A DNA stretch of 8,295 nt, from positions 1 through 8,295 of the forward strand of contig JARFQQ010000036.1 of the NCBI GenBank assembly GCA_029287695.1, in the 5' to 3' direction. The first letter of the stretch is position 1. Each line of letters begins with the position of its first letter. A model generated the notes under the pieces. That model searched no databases and was not told the DNA's origin. It saw only the letters and a program-made list of their open reading frames with translations. A program made the translations under genes and the position numbers. Origin of the DNA: Gammaproteobacteria bacterium (GTDB lineage Bacteria; Pseudomonadota; Gammaproteobacteria; Chromatiales; Chromatiaceae). This document shows, in pieces, positions 1 to 8,295 of this stretch.

Positions 1-143
1 GCGACGGCCATGCTCGGCGGAATATTACTGGTTGCCGCCGATCTGCTGTCGCGCACACTGATCGCACCGCGCATGGTTCCTGCCGGCGTCTTCATGACGC
101 TGCTCGGAGTTCCTCTCTTTCTCTACCTGATCCGCAGACAATC

Positions 144-147
<4 letters not shown>
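1..147 (+). CDS. FecCD/BtuC-family ABC importer permease, C-terminal fragment
   Basis: The reading frame is open from the left edge to a TGA at 145-147 and gives the last 48 residues of a membrane protein. It shows a hydrophobic helix (MLGGILLVAADLL), a short polar turn (SRTLIAPRMVP) and a final hydrophobic helix (AGVFMTLLGVPLFLYLI) ending in RRQS. The pattern of ADLLSR, a Pro-containing turn, then a Gly-Val-Pro-Leu-Phe-Leu helix and terminal arginines is characteristic of the last two helices of FecCD/BtuC inner-membrane permeases, which form the channel of type II importers for siderophore-iron, haem or vitamin B12. Its stop overlaps the start of the ATPase gene (ATGA at 144-147), as expected for subunits made in stoichiometric coupling. 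The substrate cannot be told from this fragment. The rest of the gene lies to the left of the window. Confidence 0.85.
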
Positions 148-3055
<2,908 letters not shown>

Positions 3056-3079
3056 AACTGGCGCCTTCAATTGCCGGTT
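3056..3079 (+). terminator. Hairpin directly after the pgm stop
   Basis: AACTGGC (3056-3062) pairs with GCCGGTT (3073-3079) in seven base pairs, one of them G-U, across a ten-base loop, starting at the base after the pgm stop codon. No run of T follows, so intrinsic termination would be weak. It may instead protect the 3' end or assist Rho. Confidence 0.25.
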
Positions 3080-3105
3080 CGGGTGTGAATCTGCAGCTCT
3101 GGTCG

Positions 3106-3125
3106 CGGGCATGCATTCATGCCCG
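3106..3125. repeat. Perfect 8-bp inverted repeat between convergent genes
   Basis: CGGGCATG (3106-3113) and CATGCCCG (3118-3125) form a perfect eight-base-pair stem with the tetraloop CATT. It lies midway between the convergent ends of pgm and prc and could act on transcripts from either side. There is no T run on either strand, so it is not a classical intrinsic terminator. Confidence 0.35.
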
Positions 3126-3141
3126 GCCGCAGCCAGTCACC

Positions 3142-3161
3142 GAAAAGAAGCCGCGGCCTTC
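3142..3161 (-). terminator. Candidate intrinsic terminator of prc
   Basis: On the minus strand, 24 bases past the prc stop codon, GAAGGC pairs with GCTTC around a CGCG loop (3147-3161) with one bulged G. It is followed at once by TTTTC. The stem is short (five pairs), but the immediate T run makes it the best terminator candidate for prc. Confidence 0.4.
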
Positions 3162-3185
3162 ACCACAGGCTGTGTCAAGGCGTTG

Positions 3186-5348
3186 CTAGAAATTCAGGAA
3201 TGAATTGAGCAAATCATTGGTGGCTGGTGACTGCAGCTGTTCATTTTGCGCAGCACGAATCACCGGGTTGGATTCCTGGCGAATAAGATCCACGAGAATA
3301 CGCGCGGCTTCACGTGACTCGATCTCTTCAACCTTCTCCTCCTCGAGAATCTTCTCTGCAAGGTCGTCATTTTCCTCGTCAGCTTTTGAGAGAGGATCGA
3401 GTCCCAGGGAGCGGCGATAACTGTTGCGCAGATTGCGTCGATCGGCATCTCTCCCTTTCCATTCGCGCTGGCGCTTGTCGTAATTGAGTGATACGAGCTT
3501 CTCACTCTTCAGTCTCTCGATAAGCTCTGTTTCACCGCGCAGGTAGTCAAAGCCGCTGTCTGATGCTATGCGGCGCTCATGTGCAGCAAGCACCGGGGCA
3601 AGATTGCCGACTTGCCAGCCATTGTAGGTGGCAGCGGGAATTTTGGCCCAGGGCAGCGCATTGTCGTAGGAACGCTCGCCATAGTCGTCGTCTTCCATGG
3701 AGGGGAAAAGAACATCCGGGATCACGCCCTTGTGTTGCGTGCTTCCTCCATTGACCCGGAAGAACTGGGCTATTGTCATGCGCAGGCGTCCCATGTCCGA
3801 GCCGCTCGAGATGTAATTGCTCAGGTCGATCAGTTGCTGCACAGTGCCCTTGCCGAATGTGGGCTCACCGACCAGCACACCCCTGCCGTAATCCTGGATT
3901 GCGCCTGCAAAGATTTCGGAGGCAGACGCGCTGTTGCGATTGACCATGACCACGAGAGGTCCCCTGTAGACCATTTGCGGATCCGGGTCGATTTCCGACT
4001 CGATTTCACCGCTGTAGTCGCGGATCTGAACGACAGGCCCTTTCTCGATGAAGAGTCCGGTCAGTTCGGTCGCTTCCGTGAGCGAACCACCGCCGTTGTT
4101 ACGCAGGTCGATGACGATGCCGTCGACCTGTTCGCTGTCGAGTTTTTCGAGGATTTCACGGACATCGCGTGTCGTACTGCGAAAATCCTCGTTGCCGCGA
4201 CTTGCGCCCTGGAAGTCCCTGTAAAAGGCCGGAATCTCGATAACGGCGATTTTCTTTCCCTGCAGCGAAGGGTCGTCTTCGATGATTGAGTACTTCGCTG
4301 CCTGTTCCTCGAGTTTGATCTTGTCACGGACGATGAGCACTTCACTGGCCGCGCCGCTGTTACCGGCCTTTTTGGGGATAACGTTGAGGCGAACGACACT
4401 CCCTTTGCGGCCACGAATTTTCTCGACCACTTTTTGCAGACGCCACCCGACGACATCGATCATCTCGCCATTTTTCCCCTGGGCGACACCGATGATTTTG
4501 TCCCCTGCCCTGAGCTTCCCGGACTTATCGGCCGGTCCGCCTTTGACAACTTTCTGGATAACGGTGTGGTCGTTATCGCTGCGGAGCACGGCGCCTATGC
4601 CCTGCAGGGAGAGACGCATACTGATATCGAAGTTTTCGGCATTGTGCGGCAGCATATAGCCGGTGTGTGGTTCCAGTGCGACCGCGTACGCATTCATGAA
4701 GGTCTGGAAAACATCGTTCGATGTCATCTGCTGGGTCCGGTGCAACAGACTCTCGTAGCGTTTCGTGAGCTGTTCGCGTATGTCATCGTCGTCCTTGTCA
4801 GCAAGCTTCAGCACGATGGTGTCGTTGATGATGCGCTTGCGCCAGAGATCATCGAGAGCGGCGCGTGTCGGGGACCACTCGGTATCCTCTCTGTCAACGA
4901 GGTAGGTTTCATCAGACCTGATATCAACAGGTCCCGAGATGAGCGACAGGGCGTGCGAGACGCGTTCCTCGACACGTTGACGATAGAGTTTGAAGATAGT
5001 GAATGCATTATCCAGACGGGCATGACGGATGTCGTCATCGAATGTGCTTGCATACTGTTTCTCGAATTGCCGGATGTCTGTTGCCGTGAAGAAGCTCTTG
5101 TTGGGATCGAGGGTCTTCAGGTACTGCCGGAGTATTTCCCCGGACAGGTCATTGTCGAGCGTATGTTTTTTGTAGTGGTACTGCTCGATCACCTTTCTCG
5201 AGATCAGAATCGTTTTCTGATGCTGTTGTGTCGGTCTCAGGTCGTCGAGAGGAACAGGTTCGACACTCGCAACGAGATGCGCCGGCAGGGAGAGCGTGGC
5301 TATGGCAATTGCCAGGAGGAGTGTCTTCATGTGTTTGTACAGTTGCAT
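3186..5348 (-). CDS. prc: Carboxy-terminal processing protease Prc/Tsp (peptidase S41A)
   Basis: This periplasmic serine protease trims or degrades proteins from their C-termini. In E. coli it works with the lipoprotein NlpI on substrates such as PBP3 and MepS, affecting cell-wall growth. From the ATG at 5348 the product has 720 residues (E. coli Prc has 682). Order: signal peptide (charged MQLYKHMK, hydrophobic core LLLAIAIATLSLPAHLV), N-terminal helical domain, PDZ domain about 245-327 (LQGIGAVL, GGPADKSGKL, AGDKIIGV), S41 domain about 366-547, and a helical C-terminal domain with an acidic stretch near residues 657-680. The catalytic Ser475 (in NSASASE), Asp486 and Lys500 (in GKGTVQQ) have the same relative spacing as E. 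coli Ser430, Asp441 and Lys455. The start at 5348 is chosen for its GAGGT site; the next ATG, at 5330, also leaves a signal peptide but has no ribosome-binding site. The gene is monocistronic in appearance. Confidence 0.96.
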   Translation of the reverse strand: MQLYKHMKTLLLAIAIATLSLPAHLVASVEPVPLDDLRPTQQHQKTILISRKVIEQYHYKKHTLDNDLSGEILRQYLKTLDPNKSFFTATDIRQFEKQYASTFDDDIRHARLDNAFTIFKLYRQRVEERVSHALSLISGPVDIRSDETYLVDREDTEWSPTRAALDDLWRKRIINDTIVLKLADKDDDDIREQLTKRYESLLHRTQQMTSNDVFQTFMNAYAVALEPHTGYMLPHNAENFDISMRLSLQGIGAVLRSDNDHTVIQKVVKGGPADKSGKLRAGDKIIGVAQGKNGEMIDVVGWRLQKVVEKIRGRKGSVVRLNVIPKKAGNSGAASEVLIVRDKIKLEEQAAKYSIIEDDPSLQGKKIAVIEIPAFYRDFQGASRGNEDFRSTTRDVREILEKLDSEQVDGIVIDLRNNGGGSLTEATELTGLFIEKGPVVQIRDYSGEIESEIDPDPQMVYRGPLVVMVNRNSASASEIFAGAIQDYGRGVLVGEPTFGKGTVQQLIDLSNYISSGSDMGRLRMTIAQFFRVNGGSTQHKGVIPDVLFPSMEDDDYGERSYDNALPWAKIPAATYNGWQVGNLAPVLAAHERRIASDSGFDYLRGETELIERLKSEKLVSLNYDKRQREWKGRDADRRNLRNSYRRSLGLDPLSKADEENDDLAEKILEEEKVEEIESREAARILVDLIRQESNPVIRAAQNEQLQSPATNDLLNSFLNF

Positions 5349-5358
5349 GTGCGTGCTT

Positions 5359-5363
5359 ACCTC
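5359..5363 (-). promoter_or_regulatory. Ribosome-binding site deciding the prc start
   Basis: On the minus strand GAGGT lies ten bases before the ATG at 5348. Spacing is a little long but acceptable. Neither the in-frame ATG further upstream (5432) nor the one at 5330 has a comparable site next to a family-like N-terminus. Confidence 0.5.
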
Positions 5364-5464
5364 AGGCCCCGGTGACAAAAACCGGACCGGTGTGCTTGTC
5401 CAGGGCGAATGCAATTTGGTTGAGTCTAGCACAGCGGGAGTGGTGGCAGGTGTACACGATAAAA

Positions 5465-5470
5465 ATTATA
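5465..5470 (-). promoter_or_regulatory. Candidate -10 box of the prc promoter
   Basis: An exact TATAAT occurs on the minus strand inside an AT-rich patch, which would give a leader of about 110 nt to the prc ATG. No good -35 hexamer is found at 15-20 bases upstream, and there is no TG of an extended -10. It would therefore need an activator or be weak. I saw no clear sigma-E or sigma-32 type element, although prc is an envelope quality-control gene. Confidence 0.35.
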
Positions 5471-5545
5471 CCTTTAGAATCAGTTGCTTCGATTGAATAG
5501 TTAACCAGTCTTATCTCGAACAAAAGCAGAACAGAAGCCCATGCC

Positions 5546-5583
5546 TGTCCGACAATGATATGAAAGGATCGTTCAGACGGACA
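5546..5583. repeat. Two-tier stem-loop of unknown role
   Basis: The outer stem TGTCCG (5546-5551) pairs with CGGACA (5578-5583). After a small internal loop (AC against CAGA), the inner stem AATGAT (5554-5559) pairs with ATCGTT (5568-5573), with one G-U. The apical loop has eight bases. It lies upstream of the candidate prc -10 box and downstream of the panC hairpin. It could be a protein-binding site, the base of a small RNA, or chance. Confidence 0.4.
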
Positions 5584-5666
5584 ATTCAGCCGTCATGCCT
5601 GGAGGTGTGGGCATAAACGCCTGTTTTCAATGAATTCCGTCAACAGCATGCATCCGCAGGGAAGCA

Positions 5667-5696
5667 ATCCCCCGGAGTGTTCGTTTCCCGGGGGAT
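5667..5696 (-). terminator. Terminator-like hairpin overlapping the panC stop codon
   Basis: ATCCCCCGG (5667-5675) and CCGGGGGAT (5688-5696) form a perfect nine-base-pair GC-rich stem with a 12-base loop. On the minus strand the stem begins with the last bases of the panC stop region (stop codon 5696-5698) and is followed by TGCTTCC, a poor T run. It is the probable end of the rlmD-panB-panC transcript, possibly with help from Rho. Confidence 0.5.
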
Positions 5697-6547
5697 CACC
5701 CCGGAGTGACAGCGAGATTATCGATCAACCGCGTGGAACCGAGCCTGGCGGCGGCAAGAATGACAAGTTCGTCGGAGCCTGCGAGTGGAATCGAGAGTGT
5801 TCCGGCATCACGTATAGAAAAATAATCGACCTCGAAGCCGGCAACAGCAAGTACGTCGACAGCCCGGGCCTCGAGACCTTCGAAATCGCTGTTACCCTGC
5901 ATCAGGGCTGTTTGCGTCTCCTCGAGCATGGCGTGGAGTTTCGGTGCGACCCTGCGCTGATCCTCGCTCAGGTAGGCATTGCGTGAACTCATTGCCAGGC
6001 CATCGCTCTCACGAACAGTCGGGTAGCTGATAATTTCGACTGGCATCGCGAGATCCCTGACCATCTGGCGGATGACAAGCAGTTGCTGGTAATCTTTCTC
6101 GCCGAAAAGGGCGACATCAGGCTGCGCCATGTTGAAGAGTTTGCAGACAATGGTGGCAACACCCGCAAAATGGCCAGGTCGCGATGCGCCACAGAGGATA
6201 TCGGAGAGACCCGGCACCTCGACGCGTGTCTGTTCGGACAGCGGGAGTGGATACATCTCTTCGACCCCGGGAGCGAACAGGAGACTTGCATGATGTGTCT
6301 CGAGTAACTGCCTGTCCCGTTCGAGCGTGCGCGGGTAGTTAGCATAGTCCTCGCCCTTGCCAAATTGCATCGGGTTCACAAAGATACTGGCAAGGACACG
6401 ATCAGCATATTTGCGAGCCTCGTCGATGAGTGCGAGGTGGCCATCGTGGAGATTTCCCATGGTCGGGACAAAGCCGACAGTGAGGCCATCCCGATGCCAC
6501 TTTGCCACCTGTTCGCGCAGGTCGTTGACAGTATGCACGACCTTCAT
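5696..6547 (-). CDS. panC: Pantothenate synthetase (pantoate--beta-alanine ligase)
   Basis: This cytosolic enzyme joins pantoate and beta-alanine using ATP, through a pantoyl-adenylate, to make pantothenate (vitamin B5), the precursor of coenzyme A. The 283-residue product has the same length as E. coli PanC and matches it along its length. Visible motifs: VPTMGNLHDGH at 27-37 with the HxGH nucleotide-binding signature (His34-His37), FVNPMQF at 56-62, GASRPGHFAGV at 120-130, FGEKDYQQL at 148-156 and the KMSKS-like MSSRN at 186-190. This is a class I aminoacyl-tRNA synthetase-like Rossmann fold with a C-terminal substrate-closing domain. The ATG overlaps the panB stop as ATGA and has no upstream Shine-Dalgarno sequence, so it probably depends on translational coupling from panB. 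All key residues are present. Confidence 0.97.
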   Translation of the reverse strand: MKVVHTVNDLREQVAKWHRDGLTVGFVPTMGNLHDGHLALIDEARKYADRVLASIFVNPMQFGKGEDYANYPRTLERDRQLLETHHASLLFAPGVEEMYPLPLSEQTRVEVPGLSDILCGASRPGHFAGVATIVCKLFNMAQPDVALFGEKDYQQLLVIRQMVRDLAMPVEIISYPTVRESDGLAMSSRNAYLSEDQRRVAPKLHAMLEETQTALMQGNSDFEGLEARAVDVLAVAGFEVDYFSIRDAGTLSIPLAGSDELVILAAARLGSTRLIDNLAVTPG

Positions 6548-7341
6548 GTGAAACAGTGATCTGCGGTTGGGAAACTCCCCGACTTGACGGCTTTGACATA
6601 CCTGCGGATGGCTTCCTCGATGGTGTCTGCGTCTTCCATGAAGTTATGCACGAACTTCGGAAGTTTGCCCGGCGTAATACCGAGAATATCCTGGAGCACA
6701 AGGACCTGGGCATCCGTCTCCCTGCCGGCGCCGATCCCGATGACCGGAATATCGAGAGCGCGCGTGATTTCTGTCGCCAGTATTTGTGGTACACACTCCA
6801 GAACAAGCAGTTGCGCACCGGCGTTTTGCAGGTTCATGGCATCACGCAACATCTCGTCAGCCTGCTGCTGATTACGCCCCTGAACCAGGTAGCCTCCGAG
6901 TTTATGCACCGACTGTGGCTGGAGACCTAGGTGTGCACAAACAGCAACGCCGTTTTCTGTCAGCGCATGCACAGCAGCCAGTTGTTGACCACCACCCTCG
7001 AGCTTGACCATCTGTGCCCCGCCCTGCTGGATCAGTGCCTCAGCGGTCTCGATTGCCCTTTCGACGCTGGCATAGCTCAGGAACGGCATATCAGCCATGA
7101 GCAGGCACCGTTGTCGTGCACGCGCGACGCACGCCGTGTGATAGACCATCTCGTCGACTGTGACCTGCAGCGTGCTCTCCTTGCCCTGCATGACCATGCC
7201 GAGTGAGTCCCCAACGAGGATCACGTCGACGCCGGCAGCCTCGACAACATGGGTAAAGGTAGCGTCATAGCAGGTCAGCACCGCGATTTTTTCGCCGCGT
7301 GCCTTCATGTCACCAAGTGTCTTGACTGTCACCTCTTGCAT
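6544..7341 (-). CDS. panB: 3-methyl-2-oxobutanoate hydroxymethyltransferase
   Basis: PanB transfers a hydroxymethyl group from 5,10-methylene-tetrahydrofolate to alpha-ketoisovalerate, making ketopantoate, the first committed step of pantothenate synthesis. From the ATG at 7341 the product has 265 residues (E. coli 264). It is a decameric TIM-barrel enzyme in known homologues. Metal and substrate residues are present: Asp45 in VGDSLG, Asp84 in ADMPF, Lys113 and Glu115 in VKLEGG, and Glu182 in LECVP; GIGAG lies at 202-206. The frame is open 24 codons further upstream to 7413, but that part overlaps the end of rlmD in another frame. The start at 7341 matches the family and has an AGG nine bases upstream, inside the rlmD stop codon region. 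It is the middle gene of rlmD-panB-panC. PanE or IlvC would supply the next step, and neither is in view. Confidence 0.96.
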   Translation of the reverse strand: MQEVTVKTLGDMKARGEKIAVLTCYDATFTHVVEAAGVDVILVGDSLGMVMQGKESTLQVTVDEMVYHTACVARARQRCLLMADMPFLSYASVERAIETAEALIQQGGAQMVKLEGGGQQLAAVHALTENGVAVCAHLGLQPQSVHKLGGYLVQGRNQQQADEMLRDAMNLQNAGAQLLVLECVPQILATEITRALDIPVIGIGAGRETDAQVLVLQDILGITPGKLPKFVHNFMEDADTIEEAIRRYVKAVKSGSFPTADHCFT

Positions 7342-7351
7342 TCGTGTTCGC

Positions 7352-8295
7352 CTATTTTTCAAACAGTGCCATCGATTCAACATGTGCGGTGTGTGGAAAC
7401 ATATCCATGACACCAGCCCTGATCAAGCGATAGCCGTGGTGATTGACAAGTTCTGCTGCATCACGGGCAAGCGTTCCCGGATAACAACTCACGTAGAGGA
7501 CCCGTGATGCGCCAGTCGCTGCGATGAGTGGCATCATCTCGAAGGCCCCGCTGCGTGGAGGATCGAGCAGCACCGCATCATAATGCTGGCGTGTCCACCG
7601 GGCATGCTCGATCGACTCATAGAGATTGGCGACATGATAGCTGACATTGCCGATGCCATTCTTCTCCATGTTCTCCCTCGCCCTCCGCACCAGTGCAGCG
7701 TCTCCCTCGATGCCCGTGACATGCCGTGCGCGTCTCGCAAGAGGCAGTGTGAAATTGCCGATGCCGCAAAAGAGATCGAGTATCGACTCCTCCCCGGAGG
7801 GACGCAACCAGGCCATGGCCTGGTCGATCATCTTGCGATTGATTGCGCTGTTGACCTGGGTGAAATCGTTCGGAAGAAAATCAAAACGCAGCTTTTCTTC
7901 GGGCAGCGTATAAAAGAGCTGCAGCGGCTCCGCCAGAGGTCGTACGCTGTCAGGCCCCGCTTCCTGAACATAGGGTACCCAGTGATAGCGATCGCAAAAT
8001 GCGACAAGCCTGTCAGTCTCTTCTGGCAACAGCGGCTCGAGTAGTCTGAATATCAGGATCATGCCATCGTCGCCAATAGCAAGCTCAATCTGCGGAATTC
8101 TGTCGCGAATCGAGAGCGTCTCGATGAATTCAGCAAGGGGTCTGAGATTTTGCCCGACAGCAGGATGCAGCACCGGGCAGCGATCCATGTCTGTGATGAA
8201 TGAAGAGCCACGCTCGCGGAAACCGATCAGTACCTTCTGCTTGGCCGCGACATACTTGACGCCAAGCCGCGCCTTGCGGCGGTAACCGACCGTGG
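7352..8295 (-). CDS. rlmD: 23S rRNA (uracil-5)-methyltransferase RlmD/RumA, 3' part, cut by window edge
   Basis: RlmD methylates U1939 of E. coli 23S rRNA with S-adenosylmethionine. The frame stays open to the right edge, giving the last 313 residues; about 120 N-terminal residues (TRAM domain and three of the four Fe-S cysteines) lie outside. Visible: YRRKARLGVKYV; the probable fourth cluster cysteine in DRCPVL (codon 8177-8179), equivalent to E. coli Cys162; NDFTQVNSAINRKM; the SAM-binding loop LDLFCGIGNF; LLDPPRSGA; the nucleophile Cys in YVSCYPGTLARD (codon 7484-7486); and the terminal DMFPHTAHVESMALF with the catalytic-base Glu. These pieces follow E. coli RlmD more closely than the related RlmC and TrmA enzymes. 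The motif after the nucleophile reads SCYP rather than the common SCNP. The stop lies 10 nt before panB, so the genes are probably co-transcribed. Confidence 0.92.
   Translation of the reverse strand, partial: TVGYRRKARLGVKYVAAKQKVLIGFRERGSSFITDMDRCPVLHPAVGQNLRPLAEFIETLSIRDRIPQIELAIGDDGMILIFRLLEPLLPEETDRLVAFCDRYHWVPYVQEAGPDSVRPLAEPLQLFYTLPEEKLRFDFLPNDFTQVNSAINRKMIDQAMAWLRPSGEESILDLFCGIGNFTLPLARRARHVTGIEGDAALVRRARENMEKNGIGNVSYHVANLYESIEHARWTRQHYDAVLLDPPRSGAFEMMPLIAATGASRVLYVSCYPGTLARDAAELVNHHGYRLIRAGVMDMFPHTAHVESMALFEK

Larger units (their letters stand above)
5349..5695. other. 347-bp non-coding gap between panC and prc
   Basis: No convincing gene lies here. Reading on the minus strand from panC towards prc, it holds the panC terminator-like hairpin, a stem-loop of unknown role (5546-5583), a smaller one (ATGCCT with GGGCAT, about 5595-5612), an AT-rich patch with an exact TATAAT, and the prc leader. 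Open frames that enter from either side lack ribosome-binding sites or are antisense to flanking genes. Confidence 0.6.

Noticed and set aside
3579..4289. Plus-strand open frame of 236 codons antisense to the prc protease domain
   Set aside because: It is opposite the conserved S41 catalytic region, whose residues are all intact, and it lacks a ribosome-binding site and any recognisable domain.
4434..5375. Long plus-strand open frame (313 codons) antisense to prc
   Set aside because: It lies almost wholly within the strongly supported prc gene, has no family-like motifs and follows the codon-phase shadow expected opposite a GC-rich gene.
5349..5432. Longer prc start 28 codons upstream
   Set aside because: It would bury the signal peptide behind a Pro-rich leader, and it lacks a ribosome-binding site; GAGGT precedes the ATG at 5348.
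5630..5986. Plus-strand open frame of 118 codons at the panC 3' end
   Set aside because: Two thirds of it is antisense to panC and the rest crosses the terminator-like hairpin; no ribosome-binding site or motif supports it.
7342..7413. Longer panB start 24 codons upstream
   Set aside because: It would overlap the conserved C-terminus of rlmD, while the start at 7341 gives the usual PanB length and N-terminus.

Overview
This window looks like a chromosomal segment from a gammaproteobacterium. The evidence is the Prc/Tsp-type protease, the RlmD (RumA)-type 23S rRNA methyltransferase and PanB/PanC proteins that resemble the E. coli ones along their lengths, together with moderately GC-rich coding sequence (mid-50s percent, judged by eye). 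I cannot name a genus. No tRNA, rRNA, CRISPR array, insertion sequence, phage gene or attachment site is visible. The content is essentially housekeeping and I do not see a new multi-gene system.

Left part, plus strand (1-914): the 3' end of a FecCD/BtuC-type importer permease, followed with an ATGA overlap by its ATPase. This is the tail of an iron-siderophore, haem or cobalamin uptake operon. It runs head-on into an unrecognised but probably real 139-residue acidic protein on the minus strand (902-1321); the two genes overlap by 13 bp at their ends. That small gene is divergent from pgm (1427-3055, plus), which encodes a complete alpha-D-glucose-specific phosphoglucomutase. The 105-bp divergent gap holds two plausible back-to-back promoters whose -35 boxes overlap, centred on an operator-like 17-bp dyad.

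Right part, minus strand: pgm converges on prc (3186-5348), a periplasmic carboxy-terminal processing protease, across a 130-bp gap with three hairpins. Upstream of prc on the same strand is a probable operon reading rlmD (cut by the right edge), panB, panC. The rlmD-panB gap is 10 nt and panB-panC share ATGA, so the two committed steps of pantothenate synthesis (ketopantoate formation, then condensation with beta-alanine) are likely co-translated behind an rRNA m5U methyltransferase. panD is not in view. A 9-bp GC-rich hairpin that begins in the panC stop codon probably ends this operon. The 347-bp gap between panC and prc carries the prc promoter region and one further stem-loop with no assigned role.

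The points most worth a second look are the unrecognised 902-1321 gene, the dyad between it and pgm, the unassigned stem-loop at 5546-5583, the rlmD-panBC linkage, a Tyr in the RlmD catalytic loop, and a marked excess of the hexamer CTCGAG.
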